A stretch of DNA of 13,429 nucleotides, taken from HGM04593 sp045578665 (GTDB lineage: Bacteria; Bacteroidota; Bacteroidia; Bacteroidales; Bacteroidaceae). The notes beneath the pieces were generated by a model. The model worked only from the letters and a program-made list of their open reading frames with translations, was not told the DNA's origin and made no database searches. Each line of letters begins with the position of its first letter. The first letter of the stretch is position 1. The stretch spans positions 1 through 13,429 of the forward strand of contig JAZNKR010000194.1 in NCBI GenBank assembly GCA_045578665.1. Reading direction: 5' to 3'. A program made the position numbers and the translations under genes. Below are positions 1 to 6,848 of the stretch, piece by piece.

Positions 1-1
1 T

Positions 2-1279
2 GCCTCGCTGACACCCGAACTTACAGGCAAACAGATACAGGATACACTCTTTAAATTCTCTTTAGATAAATACTTCTCGCCCAAATTCCGACTGTTCGAC
101 TATTGGCAACGCAACGCTGGTAGCAGCATTGAACAGAAAAAAGCAACTGCCACAGCCACACTGCTCGACAAAACAAACGAACTTGAAGCTGTGGATGTAA
201 CCTCAAAGAAATATAAAGGTCGCGCCACATTGCCACCCAAAAGTGAGATTCGTCTCGATTTTATGGACGAATGGGAATATGCACAGGATGTGAGCTACAT
301 TCACACCCCCCACGACAATTGGATGATAAACAAAGTGGATGATATTACAGACTTATTTGAAGATGACATATATGACGATAAAATTGTCTATTCATCGGAT
401 GTAGAATATAAATCTGCAGGATACGATACTCTGGCAGTAAGTGTATCTATGGATAAATGGCGTGCATACGGTTGGGAAGGACCACGCATACATGCATATG
501 AAAATGTACTAACAGCATACGAAGTGCTGCAAAGTGCTTTTTGGCGCCACAACTACAATTGGGCATATTGGGTAAAGATGATTGTGCCGCAAGGCGAGTA
601 CAGCAGCGAAACAGTGCCGGTAGAGAACAAAGAGTACATCAAAGGTAAAGACCCAATAAAAATGATGAACTTCAAAGAGATTGTTATACGCAGCGACGAA
701 CCGACAAGAATACAATTCAAGAATGAACGATGGGAGCAGCAACGCAATGCATATCTGAACAAACATGTGTACCGCTCGTTCTACTTTGGTTTTTTGCTTC
801 GTGCCTCTATTACTACACAAGACGATAAACAGATAGACGGTTACCCGGGTAATACCCTTTTCCGTAATCAAATGGCAAGAAGGGTATCAAACATTAGAAT
901 ATACAAACAATACAAAGATTATGAAATTTCTCAAAAAATGTACCCCGAAAATCCCAACTACGTTGCCTGCTTCATCCCCAACAAGGAAGAGGACAAGGTT
1001 ACACAAGGAATAATCCCCGAACTTGCCGTAAAGACCACATGCCGCTATACCCGCGTGCAGGGCTACAGTGAAAGCAAGAAATTCTATTCGCCCAATTATT
1101 CAAGAAACAAGCCTGACGAAAATACAAAGGATTATCGCCGTACATTGCTATGGATTCCCAATGCCGAAGTGGGAAACGATGGTTGCATCACCGTTGAACT
1201 GCACAACAACAGCAAGGAGAGTGTCTTGTTGCCGGACGTTGCGGGAATGAAAGATGGTAATTTTTACACTATTGAATAA
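2..1279 (+). CDS. C-terminal part of a large Bacteroidetes protein, probably envelope-associated (5' partial)
   Basis: The reading frame is open from base 2 to the TAA at 1277-1279, giving 425 visible residues, so the true start is left of the window. The GTG at 191 lies inside continuous coding sequence and is not needed as a start. The visible part is rich in Tyr, Trp, Asp and Lys and has no membrane segment. Its end (nt 1082-1279) carries FYSPNYS, then DYRRTLLWIPNAEVGNDG, then a short beta-rich stretch. That resembles the YRRTLYWNPN-type ending I know from large Bacteroidetes secreted or outer-membrane proteins built from macroglobulin-like, carboxypeptidase-regulatory or TonB-plug-like modules. 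This is a resemblance only. No catalytic motif is visible and the function is unknown. The stop is followed by 126 nt with a separate promoter, so it is not co-transcribed by necessity with the MATE gene. Confidence 0.8.
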   Translation, partial: ASLTPELTGKQIQDTLFKFSLDKYFSPKFRLFDYWQRNAGSSIEQKKATATATLLDKTNELEAVDVTSKKYKGRATLPPKSEIRLDFMDEWEYAQDVSYIHTPHDNWMINKVDDITDLFEDDIYDDKIVYSSDVEYKSAGYDTLAVSVSMDKWRAYGWEGPRIHAYENVLTAYEVLQSAFWRHNYNWAYWVKMIVPQGEYSSETVPVENKEYIKGKDPIKMMNFKEIVIRSDEPTRIQFKNERWEQQRNAYLNKHVYRSFYFGFLLRASITTQDDKQIDGYPGNTLFRNQMARRVSNIRIYKQYKDYEISQKMYPENPNYVACFIPNKEEDKVTQGIIPELAVKTTCRYTRVQGYSESKKFYSPNYSRNKPDENTKDYRRTLLWIPNAEVGNDGCITVELHNNSKESVLLPDVAGMKDGNFYTIE

Positions 1280-1355
1280 GAAACCGAAATAGGCGCGCGG
1301 ATATAGACACCTTTTACAATAAAACTCAAACAGCTTCTAAAAATAAATTAAATAT

Positions 1356-1386
1356 TTTGTTCTCCTCTCTACTTGTGCTAATTTTG
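1356..1386 (+). promoter_or_regulatory. Bacteroidetes sigma-ABfr-type promoter for the MATE operon
   Basis: TTTG at 1356-1359 is followed after exactly 19 nt by TAATTTTG at 1379-1386, which fits the TTTG / 19-21 / TAnnTTTG consensus of the Bacteroidetes primary sigma factor. A start of transcription a few bases downstream (about 1392) would leave a leader of about 14 nt before the ATG at 1406. No operator or riboswitch fits in so short a leader. Confidence 0.75.
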
Positions 1387-1405
1387 CATTGTAAATACAA
1401 ATAGG

Positions 1406-2767
1406 ATGAATAAGATATCTACAAAAGGTGTCCCCATGGAGTTGGGGACAGAGAAGATAAGCAAATTGCTGATGCAGTATGCGATTCCGGCAATCATAGC
1501 CCAGACGGCATCTTCGCTCTACCACATGATAGACAGCATCTTTATCGGTCAGGGTGTGGGAGCACTTGCAATTTCGGGATTGGCAACAACCTTCCCGTTC
1601 ATGAACCTTTCGGCTGCATTCGGAGCCATGATCGGTGTCGGAGGAGCTACACAACTTTCGGTAAAGCTCGGTCAGAGGGACTACGATTCGGCATGTACAA
1701 TCCTGGGAAACCTTGTGACGCTGAACATTATCGTCGGTGCGCTGTTCGGTGGCATATCGCTCATTTTTCTTGATGAAATACTCTTCTTTTTCGGAGCAAG
1801 CGAGGCTACATTGCCATATGCACGCGACTTTATGCAGGTGGTGCTCTATGGTAACATTATAACCCATCTCTATCTGGGTATAAATGCAGCCCTGCGTGCA
1901 TCGGGGCATCCAAAGGAGTCGATGTATGCCACAATAATAACGGTTGTTTGCAACCTTGTCCTCGCTCCAATTTTCATATATCTTTTCAAATGGGGTATCC
2001 GTGGTGCGGCGCTTGCAACCATGCTGTCGCAAGTTGTTACCCTCATGTGGCAGATAAAACTCTTGAGCAACCCGAACGAACTGTTGCACCTTCACAAGGG
2101 TATCTATGCGTTGAAGGAACGCTTTGTCAAGGGCATATTGAGCATCGGACTCTCTCCCTTCCTTATAAACGCGGCAGCCTGCGTTGTGGTAATCATCATA
2201 AACAAGGGGCTCAGACTCTATGGCGACAATGGAGACATGGCAATAGCCTCCTACGGCATAGCCAACCGTGTGATATTTGTCTTCATAATGGTGATATTGG
2301 GAGTGACGCAAGGCATGCAGCCCATTGTGGGATACAATTTCGGTGCGCGTAACTTCGACCGTGTGAAGGAGACCCTCAAGCAGACATTGGCATGGGCAAT
2401 GGTCGTTACATTTGCCGGATTTGCTCTTTGCGAGGGCATACCCGAACTCATTTCACGTGCATTTACGACAGATACCGCGCTTGTGGAAAATGCAGCCAAA
2501 GGCATGAGAATCTCTTCGATGTTCATAATGCTTGCCGGTGTGCAGATGGTGGCTACCAACTTTTTCCAAAGTATAAACAAGGTAAACAAAGCTATATTTC
2601 TTTCCCTTACGCGACAGGTTCTGTTCCTCATACCGTTGTTGCTCATCCTGCCCCGCTTTATGGGTGAGGACGGTGTTTGGTACAGCATTCCCATTGCTGA
2701 TCTTATATCGGGAATTTTGGCAGTGATACTGTTGAGAGGACAGTTTAAGACAGTTCCTAAAGCATGA
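1406..2767 (+). CDS. MATE family multidrug/Na+ (or H+) antiporter
   Basis: This 453-residue integral inner-membrane protein has the usual length and 12-helix layout of MATE transporters, which expel cationic drugs or metabolites in exchange for Na+ or H+. The N-lobe opens with ELGTEKISKLLMQYAIPAI and the helix-1/2 motif with IDSIFIGQGVG. ALRASGHPK (residues 162-170) is the typical N-lobe loop before helix 5. QPIVGYNFGAR (residues 305-315) is the matching C-lobe signature. It looks closest to the MepA-like bacterial branch, though substrate cannot be read from sequence. The ATG at 1406 is placed just behind the promoter; a second in-frame Met at 1436 (MELGTEK) is a possible alternative start. 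It is followed after 37 nt by the kinase-like gene, so it is probably the first gene of a three-gene unit. Confidence 0.93.
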   Translation: MNKISTKGVPMELGTEKISKLLMQYAIPAIIAQTASSLYHMIDSIFIGQGVGALAISGLATTFPFMNLSAAFGAMIGVGGATQLSVKLGQRDYDSACTILGNLVTLNIIVGALFGGISLIFLDEILFFFGASEATLPYARDFMQVVLYGNIITHLYLGINAALRASGHPKESMYATIITVVCNLVLAPIFIYLFKWGIRGAALATMLSQVVTLMWQIKLLSNPNELLHLHKGIYALKERFVKGILSIGLSPFLINAAACVVVIIINKGLRLYGDNGDMAIASYGIANRVIFVFIMVILGVTQGMQPIVGYNFGARNFDRVKETLKQTLAWAMVVTFAGFALCEGIPELISRAFTTDTALVENAAKGMRISSMFIMLAGVQMVATNFFQSINKVNKAIFLSLTRQVLFLIPLLLILPRFMGEDGVWYSIPIADLISGILAVILLRGQFKTVPKA

Positions 2768-2795
2768 AGTTTCTAAAGTATAACAGTTTCTAAAG
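2751..2795 (+). repeat. Three near-identical 11-nt direct repeats (AGTTYCTAAAG)
   Basis: AGTTCCTAAAG at 2752-2762, AGTTTCTAAAG at 2768-2778 and AGTTTCTAAAG at 2785-2795 follow each other with steps of 16 and 17 nt. They run across the last codons and stop of the MATE gene into the gap before the kinase-like gene. A related AGCTTCTAAAA lies at 1332-1342, upstream of the operon promoter. The function is unknown: slippage products or a binding site are both possible. Confidence 0.6.
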
Positions 2796-2804
2796 CAAGA
2801 TATA

Positions 2805-3425
2805 ATGGAAGAAAAATTTATAATATCTATCGGTAGACAGTTGGGAAGCGGTGGCAGAGAGATAGCCAAGAAACTTGCCGAGCGTCTGAATATACCTGTG
2901 TACGACAAGAAACTCCTCGAGGTTGCAGCAAAAGAGACAGGCCTCGATGCGACAGTGTTTGAAAATGCCGACGAACAGGAGGCCAATCCATTCATGCGCG
3001 GTCTTCTGGCGCTCAAAGGGGTTATGGGTACATATTGCATGGGCGTTGGCAGCTGCATGGACGAGGATCGTCTTTTCGAATTGCAGAGCGAGGTTATGCG
3101 CAAGCTTGTGGAAAAGGAGTCGTGCATAATCATAGGCCGTTGTGCCGAATATGTATTGCGCGATCATCCCCGCATCCACAGCATCTTCATCACGGCAGAT
3201 ATGCCCGACCGTGTGGCACGCATAATGCAGCACGACGGTGTCTCCGAGTCAAAGGCCAGGGAGATTGCCGAAAAAGGAGACAAGAAGCGTCGCGCATACC
3301 ACGACTATTACGCAAACTCCGGCTGGGGCGTGGCAGAAAGTTACGACCTCTGCATCAACTCCTCGCGTCTGGGTGTGGATGGCAGTGTAGAGGTTATTTT
3401 GAATTTCATCAACCGGCGCCGATGA
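2805..3425 (+). CDS. Cytidylate kinase-like family protein
   Basis: This 206-residue cytosolic protein belongs to the cytidylate kinase-like group of P-loop kinases. The N-terminus carries the group's modified P-loop GRQLGSGGR (residues 10-18) with no classical GK[ST], then YDK (33-35). GRCAEYVLRD (111-120), the lid-like KGDKKRRAYHDYYANSGWG (157-175) and YDLCINSSRLG (180-190) are all typical of the family. Members are predicted to phosphorylate a nucleoside or nucleotide, but the true substrate is generally not established, and it should not be read as the housekeeping Cmk. The ATG at 2805 starts 37 nt after the MATE stop. The TGA at 3423-3425 overlaps the ATG of the next gene, so the two are probably translationally coupled. 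Confidence 0.9.
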   Translation: MEEKFIISIGRQLGSGGREIAKKLAERLNIPVYDKKLLEVAAKETGLDATVFENADEQEANPFMRGLLALKGVMGTYCMGVGSCMDEDRLFELQSEVMRKLVEKESCIIIGRCAEYVLRDHPRIHSIFITADMPDRVARIMQHDGVSESKAREIAEKGDKKRRAYHDYYANSGWGVAESYDLCINSSRLGVDGSVEVILNFINRRR

Positions 3426-3925
3426 AAAGAATAGGTATATTATCCGATACCCACGGCTTCTGGGACGACAAATATACGGAGCATTTCAGCGATTGCGACG
3501 AGATATGGCATGTGGGCGACATCGGCAGCGAGGAGGTTGCCAACCGCCTTGAGGCTTTCCGTCCTTTGCGTGCTGTCTACGGCAACATCGACGGTGAAAT
3601 GTTGCGAAGGAGATATAGCGAGGTGTTGCGTTTCAGTGTAGAGGAGTGCAGTGTGATGATGAAGCACATAGGCGGCTATCCGGGAAAGTACGATGCATCC
3701 ATACGCAGGGCAGTCTACAGCGAACGCCCCATGCTGTTCGTGAGCGGGCACTCGCATATACTCAAAGTGCAGTACGACGGGATTGTAGGTTGTCTGCACA
3801 TAAACCCCGGAGCAGCCGGAATGCAGGGATGGCATCAGGTGAGGACTTTGGTCAAACTCACCATCGACGGCAAGGAGTTCAAGGACCTTGAGGTAATCGA
3901 ACTTAGCGATTCGGGTAGGGAGTGA
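3422..3925 (+). CDS. YfcE/MJ0936-type metallophosphoesterase
   Basis: This 167-residue protein is a compact calcineurin-like phosphoesterase that binds two metal ions. The metal-binding residues are all in place: SDTHG (D9, H11), HVGDIG (D33), YGNID (N55), H82 in KHIGGYPGK, and SGHSH (H110, H112). NPGA (about residues 123-126) is the usual C-terminal signature of the small YfcE-like branch, whose members hydrolyse phosphodiesters in vitro; the physiological substrate is unknown. The start is the ATG at 3422, which overlaps the preceding TGA as ATGA and leaves the family's normal N-terminus (MKRIGILSDTHG). The reading frame is open further upstream, but that part lies inside the kinase-like gene. 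It is the last gene of the unit and faces addB. Confidence 0.93.
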   Translation: MKRIGILSDTHGFWDDKYTEHFSDCDEIWHVGDIGSEEVANRLEAFRPLRAVYGNIDGEMLRRRYSEVLRFSVEECSVMMKHIGGYPGKYDASIRRAVYSERPMLFVSGHSHILKVQYDGIVGCLHINPGAAGMQGWHQVRTLVKLTIDGKEFKDLEVIELSDSGRE

Positions 3926-3970
3926 TTGTAAAAACAAAGCCCATAATAGATACTTTCTTGTTCACTCCCT
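3917..3970. terminator. Possible bidirectional terminator between convergent genes
   Basis: AGGGAGTGA (3917-3925) and TCACTCCCT (3962-3970) are perfect 9-bp inverted repeats enclosing a 36-nt A/T-rich loop that can pair partly inside. They sit exactly between the metallophosphoesterase stop, whose TGA is the inner end of the left arm, and the addB stop at 3981. A smaller competing hairpin TCCC-TCA-GGGA lies at 3966-3976. There is no clear U-tract on either side, so terminator activity is inferred from position. Confidence 0.45.
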
Positions 3971-3980
3971 CAGGGAACCG

Positions 3981-6848
3981 TTATCTGCCACAAATCTTTT
4001 TGTAGTCGCAGAATGTGCACCGGTCGCAATCTTCGGTGTGCGTAAAGGGTACATTCCTGTCAAATATCTCATCTATGGTCTTTTGCAGTTCCTGCATGAA
4101 CTCCTCGTGGTAGTCGTTGTAGTCGGTGACGGCGCTCTTGTTTATCTTTATGATAAAATCCTCGCGTTTGGTGAATTTCCTTGTCAGTATATACAATAGC
4201 GACGGAGCAATCTTCTTGTCGCCGGCAGCGCCTTTCATTGCAGCCGAGTAGAGCATTGTCTGGAACATATATGAACTGCGTTTGCCTTTGCGGTTGAAAA
4301 GCGTTGCCACACTCGCTGTCTTGTCGTTGTCGGGAGAACCGCCTGTCTTGTAGTCGATTATCTCTAATGTGTCTCCTTTCCGGTCCATGCGGTCTACGCG
4401 TCCTCCCACAGAAATTCTCACAGGCTTGCCCTCGGATGTTGTTGTCATGGTCATCCGTGCCTCTTTCTCGCTGCCTATGTAGGTGAATGGGGCATGCCCG
4501 GCATCGAGCTTTATAAGGCGTAGCATGAAGCGGTGCAGAATCTCGCGGTTTACATATTGCATGCCGTCGAAGTGCAGCTCCTCATCCTCGCTGCACTTGA
4601 AGAAACATTCTCTGAAGGCACTGTCGATGAAGGGGTAGAGGAGGGCATCCTTCTTGATATACGGTTCGAGATGCGATTCCTGTATCGTACTGTTGCCGTT
4701 ATCAGCTATTATGTGGTTGTAGAAGAGCTCTGCCGCTCTGTGGAATATGTTTCCGAAGTCTGTCGATTGTATAGAACTTTCAACCTCTTGCTGAGTCTTA
4801 AGATTGCTTATGTAGTAGTAGAAGAAGCGCATGGGACATTCTATGTACCGGTTTATCCCGCTGGGCGAGAGGGTTATCGCGCGCGGGTTGGCTGTTGTGT
4901 CGAAGGTGTGCAGCAGACGTCTCATCGTTTCGTCGTCCTTTATCTGTGGGCGTAGTTCCTGTATGTTGTTCTTCTGTTCGCAAGTGAGAGCAATCTCTTT
5001 TATCTTCTCCTTGCGTCCGATGAGCATCTGCATCATGTAGCGCGAACGTTCGCCCTGTCCGGCAGCCTCGAAGGTGTTGTTATACATCATGGTGATGTTC
5101 TCGGAGCGCTGTATCAGGCGGTAGAAGTTATAGGTGTATACGGCATTGCGTTGTTCGGTGAGCATGAGCCCGAATGCACGGCGCAGATTGTGTGGAATCA
5201 GAGAACTTCCTATGTTGTTGCGTGGCAGGTTGCCCTCGTTTGCCGACAGCAGAATCAGATTCTTGAAGTCGAGGTTGCGCGTCTCCAACAGTCCCATTAT
5301 CTGCAATCCCACGACTGGCTCGCCGTGGAAGGGTAGCGACATGCTGCCTATCACCCGCATGAAGAGCGAAGCGAGCGTGCGCAGTTGCAGCTCTATCTCG
5401 CCGCTTTCGAGCAACGAAGCTATTCTCTGCGCCTGGGTGTATATGCCGAAGAGTGATTCGCGGAAGAGCTCTTCGTAGCTCTCCTCTCCGCTTTGTGGTG
5501 CGCTGTTTGTTATGGTGTGGATGATGTCGCGCACGTTTGTTATCCACCCGATGTTGTCGGCGGGTAGAGTGAATATCCTTTCGAGGAACGGGTCGGCATG
5601 CAGTCTCGTTGAGTCGGGGAAATACTCCTTGTTGCAGGTGATAGTCTTTTCTATCTCTCCAGCACCGGGGCTGCAAAGCCTTGTGTAGGGGTGTTTAAGT
5701 ATGGCGGCAACCTCCTCGTAGCGGAATTTCTGCATCTTCTCGTCGTATCCGTTTATGTGCAGCCCGGTCAGCAGTTTCATGAAACTGTATGCTGGCGTGT
5801 GCGTTACCGGGTATCCCATTGTTATGTTTATGTTCTTCACTGTGGAGGGGATGGTGTGCAGCACCTGCTCGAGTATCTCTTCGTTGCAGAGTACCACTGC
5901 CGTCTCAAGCTCCTTGTTCTCGGGGATGGTGCCAAGCAGGTCGGACAGATGGCGTGTCTGTATGTTTTCTGTGGTGGCAGAGACGAATGTGATCTCCTTC
6001 TCTTTCCCGAGATTGTCGTATATGTTTGCGCTCAGTTGGTTGGGGTAGCGCTTGAGGTTTGTGCGCATGAAGCGCCCCGCCTCGTGGTCGGGGTTGTCGG
6101 TGTAGGCTGTGTCGTAGTCCCAATAGAAGAGTGCCTTGCCCTCTCTTTGAAGTATGTCGAAGAGTGCCTCTTCGCAACGGTTGAGGGCATTGAAACCGGC
6201 AAATATGTATTTCTCTTGTGGAAACTCAAGGGTGTTGCCCTTTTCTATCACATCGCGGCAAAGCATACCGGGGTAGGCTATGCTCTCTTCGCGCAACCTG
6301 CTGCGGAAATTATTGTATATTGTCAACAGGGCATCCCAAAGGGTGAGGAAACGCTCTTTGATGGTGTTGTTGGCATCGTTGCTCTCTTTGCCTTTGAAGT
6401 TGTGGAAAAACTGTTCTATGGCCTCGCGTTGCTCCTCGTCGAGTATGTCCGATGTGGTGCCGAAGGAGTAGAGGTCGCTGAGGTTGGAGAAGAGTTTACC
6501 GGAATTGACGAGGTTCTTGTCTATCTCATCAAAGTCCTTTATGAGTATCTCGCCCCAATAGTAGAACTTGTCGAGAGTCTCTGTGCTGCCTGTGGCTTTG
6601 CAATACTCCTTGTGGAGCATGCTTACAAGCTGTATGGGGTCGCCTTCGATGCAGTCGCTGTTCTCGGCGAACAGCTCGTCTATGGTCTTGTAGACGGGGC
6701 ACCATACGGGGGTGTCGCTTATCTGTTTCAGATATTCGTTGAAGAAGAGACCGGCGCGTTTGTTGGGGAAGACTATCGCCAGGTCGGCGAGGTGCGAACC
6801 GTATCTGTTGTAAAGGTCTTCGGCTATATGTTTGAGGAACGGTTTCAT
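3981..6848 (-). CDS. addB: AddB-like subunit of the AddAB helicase-nuclease (PD-(D/E)XK nuclease, Fe-S)
   Basis: This 955-residue protein is the partner of AddA in resecting double-strand breaks for RecA-dependent repair. The N-terminal part (LAIVFPNKRAGLFF, 23-36) is the family's inactive helicase-like domain and shows no Walker A. QIMGLLETRNLDFKN (516-530) corresponds to the helicase fold's second half. The C-terminal RecB-type nuclease has H703, GRVDR (D819), IDYKTGG (D832, K834) and QTMLY (Q863, Y867). Four cysteines expected to hold a 4Fe-4S cluster are present: C671 in IECP, then C944, C947 and C953. The start is set at the ATG at 6848, because it overlaps the addA TGA as ATGA; an in-frame ATG at 6881 would add 11 residues inside addA. 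Translation is probably coupled to addA. Confidence 0.92.
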   Translation of the reverse strand: MKPFLKHIAEDLYNRYGSHLADLAIVFPNKRAGLFFNEYLKQISDTPVWCPVYKTIDELFAENSDCIEGDPIQLVSMLHKEYCKATGSTETLDKFYYWGEILIKDFDEIDKNLVNSGKLFSNLSDLYSFGTTSDILDEEQREAIEQFFHNFKGKESNDANNTIKERFLTLWDALLTIYNNFRSRLREESIAYPGMLCRDVIEKGNTLEFPQEKYIFAGFNALNRCEEALFDILQREGKALFYWDYDTAYTDNPDHEAGRFMRTNLKRYPNQLSANIYDNLGKEKEITFVSATTENIQTRHLSDLLGTIPENKELETAVVLCNEEILEQVLHTIPSTVKNINITMGYPVTHTPAYSFMKLLTGLHINGYDEKMQKFRYEEVAAILKHPYTRLCSPGAGEIEKTITCNKEYFPDSTRLHADPFLERIFTLPADNIGWITNVRDIIHTITNSAPQSGEESYEELFRESLFGIYTQAQRIASLLESGEIELQLRTLASLFMRVIGSMSLPFHGEPVVGLQIMGLLETRNLDFKNLILLSANEGNLPRNNIGSSLIPHNLRRAFGLMLTEQRNAVYTYNFYRLIQRSENITMMYNNTFEAAGQGERSRYMMQMLIGRKEKIKEIALTCEQKNNIQELRPQIKDDETMRRLLHTFDTTANPRAITLSPSGINRYIECPMRFFYYYISNLKTQQEVESSIQSTDFGNIFHRAAELFYNHIIADNGNSTIQESHLEPYIKKDALLYPFIDSAFRECFFKCSEDEELHFDGMQYVNREILHRFMLRLIKLDAGHAPFTYIGSEKEARMTMTTTSEGKPVRISVGGRVDRMDRKGDTLEIIDYKTGGSPDNDKTASVATLFNRKGKRSSYMFQTMLYSAAMKGAAGDKKIAPSLLYILTRKFTKREDFIIKINKSAVTDYNDYHEEFMQELQKTIDEIFDRNVPFTHTEDCDRCTFCDYKKICGR

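Noticed and set aside
191..193. GTG as the start of the first gene
   Set aside because: The frame is open and protein-like back to base 2, so the gene is more likely cut by the window edge.
1337..2311. A 324-codon minus-strand frame antisense to the MATE gene
   Set aside because: The MATE protein is unmistakable on the other strand. The antisense product is rich in Cys, His and Arg and has no family resemblance.
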